Positions 37,297 to 46,747 of a stretch of DNA of 64,000 bases are shown here, piece by piece. Below the pieces are notes generated by a model. It searched no databases and was not told the origin of the DNA. It saw only the letters and a list, made by a program, of their open reading frames with translations. Source of the stretch: Ralstonia sp. SET104 (lineage in GTDB: Bacteria > Pseudomonadota > Gammaproteobacteria > Burkholderiales > Burkholderiaceae). Where the stretch lies: positions 1-64,000 of the forward strand of contig NZ_BHVX01000009.1 in NCBI RefSeq assembly GCF_003851545.1, written 5' to 3'. How positions within the stretch are numbered: the stretch's first letter is position 1; every line of letters begins with the position of its first letter. The translations under genes were made by a program, and so were the position numbers.

Positions 37297-39718
37297 ATTG
37301 ATCCAGCACGGACGGCGTGATCGGCTGCGCGGTCACCGGCTGGTAGCCGGGCACATTCAGACGAATTACGTCGATCGGATTGTTCCCCACCTTCGACAAA
37401 CCCTTGAACTCGATCTGGGCAAAGATATGCGTCGTATAGCCCGAGACCGCGTTGCTGTAGCGCTGCACCGCCAGTCGACCGACCCAGCAGTCTGCGACAT
37501 ATTCGAGGCCGAGCAGCATGTCAGACGGCTTACGCGCATCGAGGTCGTAACCGATGCGGCCCAGCCCATAGAGACGCCGCGTGATCGGCCACTGCGTTGA
37601 GATATCGGCCTGTTCCAGCGGCAGTTGACCGGTGTTGGTGTCTTGCCGGTAGTAGCGGTAGCCGAGGTTGATCACCTTGTTGGCTTCCGGCTTCCAGCTG
37701 AACGCCACCGTCGAGCGCATGATGCGATCGATATCCTGATTGTACTGAAGGTTCGTATCGAAAAAGATGCCGCGGAACATCTGGATCGTGGTCGCGCCCA
37801 GAAGGTCCGAATAGCGGCGCACCGCCGTCGGCGCCGCGCCCGCCAGCGTCACGCGCTGGCCGTCCAAATCGATGCGCTGCGCGATCGTCGCGCGCAAACG
37901 CTCGATGCCTGATTCCGATTCAATAAAGCGCGTGGTCACGCCCGCCGTCAGCTTGTTGTTGTCGGCAATGCGGTCGTAGCCGGTGTAGGGGTTCTCGGTA
38001 AAGATCTGGCCGAGGTTGTAGTCCGACTGACCGGTATCGAACAGCGGGATCTGCGACTGATCGCGGTACGGCGTGTATACGTAGAACACGCGCGGTTCCA
38101 GTGTCTGGATGTAGCTCACGCCAAACAGCTTGGTGACCAGCGGCGCATCGCGCTCGAAGGTCATGCCGGAATCGAGCGAGAACGTGGGCAGCGTGCGGTT
38201 GATCTGGCTGTCCTGGGTGTCGCCAGCCGGACGATCCAGGCGGTATGCCGTGGTGTTCAGGATGAACTTAGGCGTGACGTACCAGCCCGGACGGATGATC
38301 GGGTAGCTGATCGTCGGCTGCATGTACAGACGCTCGCCCTGGACAGTATTGGCGGTCGGAATCGAGAACCGCGTGTAGTCGGTCAGGAAATTGATGTCAA
38401 AACCGCCAACGTCGTACCGGTTATACGTCAGACTCAAATCCGGCACGCGCTCGTACGGCGCTGCCAGGGGCGTAGTAGCGGTCGACAGCGTCTGGAACTT
38501 CTGCACACGCGCCATCGCGACCCAGTCGCCGATCGAATACGAGACGCCGCCTTCCTGGATGTACTGACGCTGCGTCGCCGTGACGATGCTGCGTCCAAGG
38601 TCGTCCGGATACGTGTTGTCGGAAACCTTGTTGTAGTTGATGTAGCCGGTCAGGCCAGGGGCCAGGCGCTGCGTGTGTACCGCTGAAATCGACCAGCGGT
38701 TGCGACCGGCTTCACGGTCATCGGGCAGGAATTCGCCGCGCAGGGCGCCGCTGTACGAGGTGTTGAGATAGCGGTATTCGGCGCCAAGCTGCAGGCCGCG
38801 CGTGGTCAGCAAGCGCGGATACAGCGTCAAATCACGATTCGGCGCGATGTTGAAGTAGTACGGCAGCGTGACGTCGGCCCCGCTGCGGCTGTTATAGCCG
38901 AAGACCGGGGCGAGAAACCCGCTGCGCCGGTCGTCATTGAGCGGAAAATCCATCACCGGCGCCGCAAACACAGGCACGCCAAAGAAGTGCAGCACGCCGT
39001 TGCGGCCGGTGCCGACCTGGCGGTCGCTGTCGATATCGATGCGGCTTGCGCTGAAGTACCAGTCGACGTTGTCGGGCGAACACGTGGTGTACGTGCCGCG
39101 CGTGATGCGGCTGTTGTCCTTGTCGATGAAATCGATGCGGTCTGCGGTGCCGTGGCCGCCGGTTGTGTGGAACTCATAGGCCGGCGTGGTCATGGTGCCT
39201 TCGTTGGCGGTGACCTTGAGCTTGGCATCCGGGCCTGTGACCAGCGTGCCGCCCTTGAACAGCCGCACGTTGCCGGTGGCGGTGGCGACGTCGGTGTCCT
39301 GGTTGTAATCGAGCGTGTCGCCCTTGAGCACCGAACCGTTGCGGCGCAGCTCGCCGCTGCCGCGCAGATGCGCGTCTTCATTGGTACGGCCGTCCATCTT
39401 GTCGGCCGCGGTAAACGTGGGGACGGTGTTGTCCGGACGTTGGACGGGCTCGGCCATCTTGGGCACGAGCGGGCTGCCGCCGGGCGTGGTCGGGCCGGAT
39501 GTGGCCAGCGCCGTCACCGAAGACGCCGGCGTGGCAGCGGATGCCGTCGCCTGCGTCGTATCCGGGCTCTGCGCCGCAGACGTCGCGGTCCACACACCGG
39601 CCACCGCGAACACCAGCGGGCGCAATGCCAGCGTGCCACGCCGGTTGGCGGGCCGCTGATCGGGCGCGGCAACAGCAGCGCGCTGCCGGTTTTTCCTGGC
39701 TCGGTTCGGTTCGGTCAT
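37289..39718 (-). CDS. lptD: LPS-assembly protein LptD
   Basis: An 809-residue outer-membrane beta-barrel that inserts LPS with LptE. An N-terminal Arg-rich stretch and signal sequence (LRPLVFAVAGVWTATSAAQ) precede an Ala/Thr linker, the OstA/LptA-like beta-jellyroll (DTLDYNQDTDVATATGNV, then VRLFKGGTLVTGP), and the barrel with many aromatic-flanked strands (for example DLTLYPRLLTTRGLQLGAEY). The ATG at 39718 starts MTEPNRARKNRQR; an in-frame extension to 39787 is possible. The gene is divergent from amgK across a 176-bp intergenic region. Confidence 0.95.
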   Translation of the reverse strand: MTEPNRARKNRQRAAVAAPDQRPANRRGTLALRPLVFAVAGVWTATSAAQSPDTTQATASAATPASSVTALATSGPTTPGGSPLVPKMAEPVQRPDNTVPTFTAADKMDGRTNEDAHLRGSGELRRNGSVLKGDTLDYNQDTDVATATGNVRLFKGGTLVTGPDAKLKVTANEGTMTTPAYEFHTTGGHGTADRIDFIDKDNSRITRGTYTTCSPDNVDWYFSASRIDIDSDRQVGTGRNGVLHFFGVPVFAAPVMDFPLNDDRRSGFLAPVFGYNSRSGADVTLPYYFNIAPNRDLTLYPRLLTTRGLQLGAEYRYLNTSYSGALRGEFLPDDREAGRNRWSISAVHTQRLAPGLTGYINYNKVSDNTYPDDLGRSIVTATQRQYIQEGGVSYSIGDWVAMARVQKFQTLSTATTPLAAPYERVPDLSLTYNRYDVGGFDINFLTDYTRFSIPTANTVQGERLYMQPTISYPIIRPGWYVTPKFILNTTAYRLDRPAGDTQDSQINRTLPTFSLDSGMTFERDAPLVTKLFGVSYIQTLEPRVFYVYTPYRDQSQIPLFDTGQSDYNLGQIFTENPYTGYDRIADNNKLTAGVTTRFIESESGIERLRATIAQRIDLDGQRVTLAGAAPTAVRRYSDLLGATTIQMFRGIFFDTNLQYNQDIDRIMRSTVAFSWKPEANKVINLGYRYYRQDTNTGQLPLEQADISTQWPITRRLYGLGRIGYDLDARKPSDMLLGLEYVADCWVGRLAVQRYSNAVSGYTTHIFAQIEFKGLSKVGNNPIDVIRLNVPGYQPVTAQPITPSVLDQYE

Positions 39719-39848
39719 GCAGATCGGGAACAGGGCCGCGCGCGCAACGGCACGCACAGGCACAAAATCAGTCAGTACTGCGGTCAATCCCGCCGTCGGA
39801 CGCGGCCTGGACAGGGCCGGCGCTCGCTCGCGGCGAAACTCGGTCGGG

Positions 39849-39854
39849 TATTAT
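39849..39854 (+). promoter_or_regulatory. amgK: Possible -10 box of the amgK promoter
   Basis: TATTAT (within GGTATTATACGG) lies 41 bp before the amgK ATG in the lptD-amgK divergent region. No strong -35 match is evident upstream, so the call rests on the -10 alone. Confidence 0.3.
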
Positions 39855-39894
39855 ACGGGGCTTCCTTCCTGCTCCATTCCAGCGCTTCCTCAGC

Positions 39895-40968
39895 ATGGCT
39901 TTAACCCCTGGCGCCGCCACCGGCGCAACCGACGCACGCCTCGATCAACTGCGCGACTGGCTCAGCACTTTGCCTGCCGCCCACGGCCTGCGTACTGACA
40001 CGCTGCAGCCCGCTTCGGCCGATGCCAGCTTCCGCCGTTATTTCCGCCTGGACGGCGCTGTTACTGGTCAACCCGGCACGCTGGTCGTCATGGATGCGCC
40101 GCCGCCACAGGAAGACTGCCGCCCGTTCGTCCATGTGGCTGGCCTGCTCAATGGCGCCGGCGTGCATGCACCGCAGGTGCTGGAGCAGGATCTCGCGCAG
40201 GGCTTCCTGCTGCTGACCGACCTGGGCCCGCAGACTTATCTGCAATCGCTGCGCGAGCGCGATTTCGACCTCGCTTACGCCAACACGCTGTTCCGCCCGG
40301 CCATCCACACGCTGGTGCGCTGGCAATTGGCCTCGCGCGAAGGCGAGCTGCCGCCATACGACGAGGCGCTGCTGCGCCGCGAGCTGTCGCTGTTTCCCGA
40401 CTGGTATGTCGACCGCCACCTGCAGCGCACGCTCGACACCACCCAGCGCGAATCGCTCGACAAGGTGTTCAAACTACTGGTCGACAGCGCCCTGGCCCAG
40501 CCGCGCGTGTACGTGCATCGCGACTACATGCCGCGCAACCTGATGGTCAACGCGGCCGATCCGTCGCAGCCGGGCGTGCTGGACTTCCAGGACGCCGTCT
40601 ACGGCCCGATCACTTACGACGCCGCTTCGCTGCTGCGCGACGCCTTCCTGTCGTGGGATGAAGAGCAGGAACTCGACTGGGCCGTGCGCTACTGGGAAGC
40701 CGCCCGTGCCGCCAAGCTGCCGGTGGACGAAGATTTCGGCGAGTTCTATCGCGCGCTCGAATGGATGGGTGCGCAGCGCCACCTGAAGGTGGCCGGTATC
40801 TTCGCGCGCCTGCGTTACCGCGACGGCAAGACCGGCTACGTGGAAGACACCCCGCGCTTCATTGCCTATCTGCGCCGCGTATGCAGCCGCTACAACGCGC
40901 TGGCGCCGCTGGCTCGGCTGCTCGATCAGCTCGAAGATCGCGCCCAGCAGATCGGCTACACGTTCTGA
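39895..40968 (+). CDS. amgK: N-acetylmuramate/N-acetylglucosamine anomeric kinase AmgK
   Basis: A 357-residue phosphotransferase of the aminoglycoside-kinase fold. The catalytic loop VYVHRDYMPRNLMV and the metal motif VLDFQDAVYGPITYDAASLLRDAF match AmgK. AmgK phosphorylates MurNAc at C1 in the recycling bypass that avoids MurNAc-6-P. Its partner murU lies 1.06 kb downstream, separated by azlCD. The early part has SADASFRRYFRL typical of the family. Divergent from lptD. Confidence 0.92.
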   Translation: MALTPGAATGATDARLDQLRDWLSTLPAAHGLRTDTLQPASADASFRRYFRLDGAVTGQPGTLVVMDAPPPQEDCRPFVHVAGLLNGAGVHAPQVLEQDLAQGFLLLTDLGPQTYLQSLRERDFDLAYANTLFRPAIHTLVRWQLASREGELPPYDEALLRRELSLFPDWYVDRHLQRTLDTTQRESLDKVFKLLVDSALAQPRVYVHRDYMPRNLMVNAADPSQPGVLDFQDAVYGPITYDAASLLRDAFLSWDEEQELDWAVRYWEAARAAKLPVDEDFGEFYRALEWMGAQRHLKVAGIFARLRYRDGKTGYVEDTPRFIAYLRRVCSRYNALAPLARLLDQLEDRAQQIGYTF

Positions 40969-40973
40969 TTCCA

Positions 40974-41702
40974 ATGGCTTCCCAACGCACTGCGGAATTC
41001 CGTGCCGGCGTCCTGGCGCTTGCGCCCATGCTGCTGGGCGTCGTGCCCTTCGGCCTGATCTATGGCGTGCTGGCCACGTCCGCCGGCATGCCCGCGTGGC
41101 TGGCCGTGGCGATGAGCGCCATCGTATTCGGTGGCGCCTCACAGATGATCCTGGTGCAGTTGTGGGCCGGTGGCGCGCCCGCGCTGGTGATTGCGGCAAC
41201 GGTGTCGATGGTAAACCTGCGGCACGCGCTGTATTCGGCCAGCATCGCCCCGACGCTGGCGCATCTGCCGCGCCGCTGGAAATGGCTGATCGCTTATCTG
41301 CTGACGGACGAGGCGTTCGCCGCCATGAACCGGCGCGTGGTCAATGCGCGTCCAGGCACCGAAGAGACGACCTACCGTCACTGGTACTTCCTCGGCGCCG
41401 GCGTGGCACTCTGGACGAGCTGGCAGGCTTCGACCATCGTCGGCGTGGTGCTGGGCGCGCAAGTGCCGACCACCTGGCCGCTCGATTTCTTCCTGCCGCT
41501 CACGTTCATCGCTATCGTGGTGCCAGCGCTGCGCACGCGTGCGCAACTGGCGGCGGCGCTTACCGGCGCGGCGTTGGCCGTGGCGTGGACAGGCTGGCCG
41601 CACAAGCTGGGGTTGATGAGCGCGGCATGCGTGGGCATCGCCATCGGCGCGCTCGTCGAGCGGTTGCTGGCCCGGCCTTCCGACAAGGGAGCGACCGCAT
41701 GA
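40974..41702 (+). CDS. azlC: Branched-chain amino acid exporter subunit AzlC
   Basis: A 242-residue membrane protein with about six to eight helices, showing the AzlC pattern VVPFGLIYGVLATSAGMP, then FGGASQMILVQLWAGGAP, then VNLRHALYSASIAP. AzlC pairs with the small AzlD protein to export branched-chain amino acids. It starts 5 nt after the amgK stop and overlaps azlD as ATGA. Confidence 0.92.
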   Translation: MASQRTAEFRAGVLALAPMLLGVVPFGLIYGVLATSAGMPAWLAVAMSAIVFGGASQMILVQLWAGGAPALVIAATVSMVNLRHALYSASIAPTLAHLPRRWKWLIAYLLTDEAFAAMNRRVVNARPGTEETTYRHWYFLGAGVALWTSWQASTIVGVVLGAQVPTTWPLDFFLPLTFIAIVVPALRTRAQLAAALTGAALAVAWTGWPHKLGLMSAACVGIAIGALVERLLARPSDKGATA

Positions 41703-42025
41703 AAGCCCTGATCCTCTTCAGTGTGCTGCTGATTTCTGGCGCGGCCACTTACCTGATCCGCCTGTCTTTCATTGCGCTCGAAGGGCGCATGAACCTGCCA
41801 CTGTGGTTCCGCAGCGCCCTGCCCTACGTGCCGGCCGCCATGCTGACCGCGCTGATCGCGCCCGATCTGCTGATGCGCGACGGCACGCTGGCCGTATCAG
41901 TGGACAACCCGCGCCTGCTGGCCGGCATCGTTGCCATCGTCATCGCACGGGCGACAAAGAGCGCGATGTGGACCATCGTCGGCGGCATGGCGGTGCTGCT
42001 GATTCTCATGAACGTGATGGCCTGA
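41699..42025 (+). CDS. azlD: Branched-chain amino acid exporter subunit AzlD
   Basis: A 108-residue membrane protein with four helices (ALILFSVLLISGAATYLIR, LPYVPAAMLTALIAPDLL, LLAGIVAIVIARATKSA, VGGMAVLLILMN). Size and position after azlC identify AzlD. Start overlaps azlC; murU follows 7 nt after the stop, so amgK-azlC-azlD-murU looks like one transcription unit. Confidence 0.92.
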   Translation: MKALILFSVLLISGAATYLIRLSFIALEGRMNLPLWFRSALPYVPAAMLTALIAPDLLMRDGTLAVSVDNPRLLAGIVAIVIARATKSAMWTIVGGMAVLLILMNVMA

Positions 42026-42032
42026 CGCCACA

Positions 42033-42731
42033 ATGAAAGCCATGATTTTTGCCGCGGGCCGCGGCGACCGCATGCGCCCACTGACCGACCACACGCCCAA
42101 GCCCCTGCTCAACGTTGGCGGCAAACCGCTGATCGTCTGGCAAATCGAGCGCCTGGCCTCGGCTGGTGTGCGCGACATCGTCATCAATCACGCATGGCTC
42201 GGTACTCAGATTGAAGCCGCGCTTGGCGACGGCAGCGCCTGGGGTGTGCGCCTTGCGTATTCGCCGGAAGGGCAAGCACTGGAAACGGCAGGCGGCGTCG
42301 CCCAGGCCATGCCACTGCTGCATGCCGGCGCCGGCCACAGCGTGTTCATTGCCGTCAGCGGCGATGTGTTCTGCGATTACGACTACACCACGCTGTGTGA
42401 CCACGCCCCGGCGATGGTCGCACGGGCCACGCCGGGCATGCACCTGGTGATGGTGCCCAACCCGCCCTACCACTTGCGCGGCGACTTTGCCCTGGATAAC
42501 GAAGGCACGCTCCACGTCGACGGCGCCGAACGCCTCACGTTTGGCAACATCGGCCTGTACGACACGCGCCTGTTTGCCGGCATCGCGCCCGGCACGCGGC
42601 TGGCGATGACGCCGCTGTATCACCAGGCCATTGCCGAAGGCCGCGCTACAGGCGAGCGCTTTGACGGCCGCTGGGAAAACGTCGGCACGCCCGGCCAGTT
42701 GGCAGCACTGGATGCCGAAGTGAGCGCCTAG
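42033..42731 (+). CDS. murU: N-acetylmuramate alpha-1-phosphate uridylyltransferase MurU
   Basis: A 232-residue nucleotidyltransferase. The signature AAGRGDRMRPLTDHTPKPLL (residues 7-26) binds UTP; later D and H residues (VAVSGDVFCDYDY, WENVGTPGQLAAL) match MurU. It converts MurNAc-1-P to UDP-MurNAc, after AmgK, in cell-wall recycling that makes cells less sensitive to fosfomycin in organisms tested. The AzlCD pair separates it from its usual direct neighbour. Confidence 0.93.
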   Translation: MKAMIFAAGRGDRMRPLTDHTPKPLLNVGGKPLIVWQIERLASAGVRDIVINHAWLGTQIEAALGDGSAWGVRLAYSPEGQALETAGGVAQAMPLLHAGAGHSVFIAVSGDVFCDYDYTTLCDHAPAMVARATPGMHLVMVPNPPYHLRGDFALDNEGTLHVDGAERLTFGNIGLYDTRLFAGIAPGTRLAMTPLYHQAIAEGRATGERFDGRWENVGTPGQLAALDAEVSA

Positions 42732-42832
42732 TCAGCCTGGGCGGGCTCGAGCGCACACAAGGCCGCACACAAGGCAACTGGAAGGCACGGCGTTACAATC
42801 GACGCATCCTTTCTGCCGCTGGAAAACACGCC

Positions 42833-44221
42833 ATGTCCGCCACCGAACTCGCTTTTCTCCAGACCTGTCGCCAACGCCGCGAGCGCGTCGTGCAGTGGCT
42901 GCGCGCCGCAGTCGGGAACGGTGGCGGAGTCGCCATCGTGCCGACCGCGCCCGAGGCGATGCGCAACCGCGACAGCGACTACCCCTATCGGCACGACAGC
43001 TACTTTTACTACCTGACTGGCTTCACCGAGCCTGAAGCGGTGCTCGCCATCGTGGTGCCGGCCGGCAACGCACCCGCGCGCAGCGTGCTGTTCTGCCGCC
43101 CCAAACATGAAGAGCGCGAAATCTGGGACGGCTTCCGCTTCGGCCCTGAAGCGGCCAAGGAAGCCTTCGGCCTGGATGAAGCACACTCGGTGGAAGAGAT
43201 CGATGCGACGCTGCCCAAGCTGCTAGCCAACGCGGCCGCCGTGGCGTATCCGCTGGCCGAGAGCGGCACGTTCGACCGCCGCATGCGCCGCTGGCTCGAC
43301 ACGGTGCGCATGCAGGGCCGCGCGGGCGTGTCGCCACCGCATCAGGCGCTGGACGTGCGCGCCATCCTCGACGAGCTGCGCCTGTTCAAAGACCCGAGCG
43401 AACTCGACATCATGCGCCGCGCCGCGCGCATCTCCGCCGGCGCACACGTACGCGCCATGCAAGCCTCGCGTGCCGGTCTGCGCGAATATCACCTCGAGGC
43501 CGAACTGCTGTACGAATTCCGCCGCCACGGTGCGCAAAGCGTCGCCTACAACTCCATCGTTGCCACCGGCCCGAACGCGTGCGTGCTGCACTATCGCGCC
43601 GGCAACGCTGAATTGCGCGACGGTGACCTGTGCCTGATCGACGCTGGCTGCGAGCTTGACGGCTACGCGTCGGACATCACGCGCACGTTCCCCGTCAATG
43701 GCCGCTTCACCGGCCCGCAGCGCGAGCTGTACGAACTCGTCGTCGCCGCGCAGGAAGCCGCCATTGCCGAGACGCGCCCCGGCGTGCCGTACAACGTGCC
43801 ACACGACGCTGCCACGCGCGTGCTGGCGCAAGGCATGCTCGACACCGGCCTGCTCGACGCCAACCAGGTCGGCACGACCGATGACGTGATTGCCGGCGGG
43901 CAGTATCGCCAGTTCTACATGCACCGCACCGGCCACTGGCTCGGCATGGACGTGCACGACGTTGGGGAATACCGCACGCCGGGCACGGCCGCTCCCACTG
44001 AAGGCGAACGCCCGTGGCGCCCCCTGGAAGCCGGCATGGTGCTGACCGTCGAACCCGGCATCTACGTACGCCCGGCGCCGGGCGTGCCGGAACAGTATTG
44101 GCACATCGGCATCCGCATTGAAGACGACGCCATCGTCACGCCCGAAGGCTGCGAGATCATCACGCGCGACGTGCCCGTGGCCCCGGACGAAATCGAACTG
44201 GTGATGCGGAGCCAGGCATGA
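42833..44221 (+). CDS. pepP: Xaa-Pro aminopeptidase PepP
   Basis: A 462-residue M24B metallopeptidase releasing N-terminal residues before proline. Metal ligands are seen as two Asp (CLIDAGCELDGYASDITRTF), His (HRTGHWLGMDVHDVGEY) and two Glu (VLTVEPGIYV; HIGIRIEDDAIV). An N-terminal AMP_N domain precedes it (RNRDSDYPYRHDSYFYYLTGF). A TACAAT box at 42795-42800 lies 33 bp before the ATG. Its stop overlaps the next start as ATGA. Confidence 0.95.
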   Translation: MSATELAFLQTCRQRRERVVQWLRAAVGNGGGVAIVPTAPEAMRNRDSDYPYRHDSYFYYLTGFTEPEAVLAIVVPAGNAPARSVLFCRPKHEEREIWDGFRFGPEAAKEAFGLDEAHSVEEIDATLPKLLANAAAVAYPLAESGTFDRRMRRWLDTVRMQGRAGVSPPHQALDVRAILDELRLFKDPSELDIMRRAARISAGAHVRAMQASRAGLREYHLEAELLYEFRRHGAQSVAYNSIVATGPNACVLHYRAGNAELRDGDLCLIDAGCELDGYASDITRTFPVNGRFTGPQRELYELVVAAQEAAIAETRPGVPYNVPHDAATRVLAQGMLDTGLLDANQVGTTDDVIAGGQYRQFYMHRTGHWLGMDVHDVGEYRTPGTAAPTEGERPWRPLEAGMVLTVEPGIYVRPAPGVPEQYWHIGIRIEDDAIVTPEGCEIITRDVPVAPDEIELVMRSQA

Positions 44222-45465
44222 CAGACAGCATCGCACCGAGCACCGCCACAACGGATTTCGACGTCGCCATCGTCGGCGCCGGGCCGGTTGGGCTCGCACT
44301 GGCCAACTGGCTGCTGCGCGACACCGACTGGCGCATCGCCCTGTTCGATGCGCGCGACGCAGAAGCCGCGGCACAAGACCCGCGTGCGCTCGCACTGTCG
44401 CACGGCTCGCGCGTGCTGCTGCAAGAGATTGGCGGCTGGCCCGCGCGCGCCACGCCCATCACGCATATCCATGTCTCGCAGCGCGGCCACTTCGGCCAGG
44501 CGCATATCCGCCGCGAAGACTATGACGTGCCCGCGCTCGGCCACGTCGTGCAATACGGCGACCTGAGTGCCGCGCTCAACGCTGCGCTCGCCACGCAGAT
44601 GCAGCGTCATCCGGCCCGCATCACCCGCTACGATCACACGCCGGTCGAGCGCGTCGAGCAACTGCCGCGCGCCGACGGCACCGTTGCCCCGGCACGCGTG
44701 CGGGCACTACATGGTGAAAGACATGCGGGGCAGCATCCGCTGGCGATCGAAACCGAAGTCGTCATCCAGGCCGAAGGCGGCTTGTTCGACGATGCACGCA
44801 AGCAGGCCGGCAGCCTTGCCCACGCGCGCCGCCGCGATTACGGCCAGACCGCCATCGTTGCGCACGTGCGCTGCAGCGCGCCGCTTGATGGCTGGGCCTG
44901 GGAGCGCTTCACGCCCGAAGGCCCGCTCGCATTGCTGCCGCAAGATACCGCGCAAGGCCCAGGCTATGCGCTCGTGTGGTGCTGCGCGCCTGACGAAGCC
45001 CGCCGCCGCGCGGGGCTGCCCGACGATACCTTCCTCGCCGAATTGAACGCTGCCTTTGGCGAACGCATGGGCCGCTTCACGCACGCCAGCCCGCGTCACA
45101 CATTCGCGCTTGGGCTGCATGCGCAGCGCATTCCGGTCGACCGCCGCGTGGCGGCCATCGGCAATGCCGCGCAGACGATCCACCCGGTGGCAGGCCAAGG
45201 CTTCAACCTCGGCCTGCGCGACGCGTTCGAGATGGCCCGCGCGCTTCGAGATGCGGCAACGCCTGCCACCCTCGCACGCTTTGCCCGCGAACGCGCGTTC
45301 GACCGCGCCGTCACCATCGGCCTGACCGATCTGCTGCCGCGCGCGTTTGCCGTGCCGGGGCGGCCGTTTGGCCACCTGCGCGGCGCGGCGCTTACGCTGC
45401 TCGAATGCCTGCCGCCGCTCAAGCACGGGCTGGCGCGGCAGATGATGTTCGGGCAGCGAGGCTAG
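44218..45465 (+). CDS. FAD-dependent ubiquinone-biosynthesis hydroxylase (UbiH/UbiF family)
   Basis: A 415-residue flavoprotein hydroxylase. FAD motif VAIVGAGPVGLALANWLL at residues 15-32 and the second FAD motif GNAAQTIHPVAGQGFNLGLRDAFEMA near 320 are diagnostic of UbiH/UbiF/UbiI. Such enzymes hydroxylate the ubiquinone ring precursor. pepP-ubiH adjacency and the ATGA overlap with pepP are conserved in proteobacteria, which favours the UbiH assignment; I cannot separate UbiH from UbiF by eye. The central region contains a variable insert (about residues 150-165). Confidence 0.88.
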   Translation: MTDSIAPSTATTDFDVAIVGAGPVGLALANWLLRDTDWRIALFDARDAEAAAQDPRALALSHGSRVLLQEIGGWPARATPITHIHVSQRGHFGQAHIRREDYDVPALGHVVQYGDLSAALNAALATQMQRHPARITRYDHTPVERVEQLPRADGTVAPARVRALHGERHAGQHPLAIETEVVIQAEGGLFDDARKQAGSLAHARRRDYGQTAIVAHVRCSAPLDGWAWERFTPEGPLALLPQDTAQGPGYALVWCCAPDEARRRAGLPDDTFLAELNAAFGERMGRFTHASPRHTFALGLHAQRIPVDRRVAAIGNAAQTIHPVAGQGFNLGLRDAFEMARALRDAATPATLARFARERAFDRAVTIGLTDLLPRAFAVPGRPFGHLRGAALTLLECLPPLKHGLARQMMFGQRG

Positions 45466-45560
45466 CCGGCCTGGCCCCCGACGGGCGTGACAACACGCCG
45501 CCACGACCGCACCGCCGCATAGTTTGTGCACAACATTTAGGCAATCCGGCGGTTTGGCGG

Positions 45561-45566
45561 TAAAAT
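45561..45566 (+). promoter_or_regulatory. dusB: Possible -10 box of the dusB-fis promoter
   Basis: TAAAAT in GCGGTAAAATCC lies about 95 nt before the dusB TTG start codon, within the 196-bp gap after the hydroxylase gene. No good -35 match is visible. Confidence 0.35.
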
Positions 45567-45661
45567 CCCGTCCTCGCATTTTTCACTCCCGTCGCTCCGC
45601 CTGCACGTCTGCCGACTCTGGGCGGAAGGGGTGTTTTTTCGTTTCTTCCCAATACACTGCC

Positions 45662-46747
45662 TTGCAGATCGGACCGCATACCCTTCGCAACAACCTGTTC
45701 GTCGCCCCCATGGCGGGCGTGACGGACCGCCCGTTCCGCCAGCTTTGCAAGCGGCTGGGCGCGGGCTATGCGGTGTCGGAGATGGTCGCGTCCAACGCGC
45801 AGCTCTGGAAGAGCGAGAAGACCATGCGGCGCGCCAACCACACAGGCGAAGTCGAGCCGATCGCCGTGCAGATTGCCGGCGCCGAGCCGATGATGATGGC
45901 CGAGGCCGCTCGCTACAACGTCGACCGCGGCGCGCAGATCATCGACATCAATATGGGCTGCCCGGCCAAGAAGGTGTGCAACGTGGCCGCCGGTTCCGCC
46001 CTGCTGCAGAACGAGCCGCTGGTCACGCGCATCGTCGAGGCAGTGGTGGGTGCTGTGGGCGACCGCGTGCCGGTCACGCTCAAGATCCGCACCGGCTGGG
46101 ACCGCGAACACCGCAACGCGCTTACCGTGGCACGCATCGCGCAGGACGCGGGCATCAGCATGCTGACCGTGCACGGCCGCACGCGTGCCGACCTGTACCA
46201 CGGTGAAGCCGAGTACGACACCATCGCCGCGGTCAAGGCGTCGGTGCGCATTCCGGTGGTCGCCAACGGCGATATCACCACGCCGGCCAAGGCCCGCCAT
46301 GTGCTGGCCGTAACCGGCGCCGATGCCATCATGATCGGCCGCGCTGCGCAGGGGCGCCCGTGGCTGTTCCGCGAGATCGAGCACTTCCTGCAGACCGGCG
46401 CGCTGCTGCCGGCGCCGGAAGTGGAAGAGATTCGCGGCATCATGAACGCTCACCTGGAAGAGCACTACGCGTTCTACGGCGAGTACACCGGGGTGCGTAC
46501 CGCACGCAAGCACATCGCTTGGTACACGCGCGGGTTGGCCGGGGCCAACCTATTCCGCCACCGCATGAACACCATCGAAGACACTGCGGCGCAATTGGCC
46601 GCAGTCAACGCGTTCTTCGACGAGCAGCGTGCGCTGTCCGACCGTCTGGTCTACGAAGACCAACGCGTGGACGAGAACGACAACAGCGGCGACCGCCCCA
46701 CGACGGGCAACAACAACGACAACAACAAGGAGCTGCTTGCCGCATGA
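45662..46747 (+). CDS. dusB: tRNA-dihydrouridine synthase DusB
   Basis: A 361-residue flavoenzyme reducing uridines in the tRNA D-loop. The family blocks are FVAPMAGVTDRPFRQL, the catalytic-Cys region INMGCPAKKVCN, LTVHGRTRADLY and GADAIMIGRAAQGRPW. The C-terminal 40 residues are an unusual acidic/Asn-rich tail (ENDNSGDRPTTGNNNDNNK). The start is probably TTG at 45662 (LQIGPHTLRNN, the normal N-terminus); an upstream ATG at 45524 would add 46 residues without similarity to the family. It overlaps fis by ATGA, the classical dusB-fis operon. Confidence 0.93.
   Translation: MQIGPHTLRNNLFVAPMAGVTDRPFRQLCKRLGAGYAVSEMVASNAQLWKSEKTMRRANHTGEVEPIAVQIAGAEPMMMAEAARYNVDRGAQIIDINMGCPAKKVCNVAAGSALLQNEPLVTRIVEAVVGAVGDRVPVTLKIRTGWDREHRNALTVARIAQDAGISMLTVHGRTRADLYHGEAEYDTIAAVKASVRIPVVANGDITTPAKARHVLAVTGADAIMIGRAAQGRPWLFREIEHFLQTGALLPAPEVEEIRGIMNAHLEEHYAFYGEYTGVRTARKHIAWYTRGLAGANLFRHRMNTIEDTAAQLAAVNAFFDEQRALSDRLVYEDQRVDENDNSGDRPTTGNNNDNNKELLAA

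Noticed and set aside
44692-44745. Frameshift or insertion in the UbiH-like gene
   Set aside because: The frame is continuous and both FAD motifs are intact; the segment is only a variable loop.
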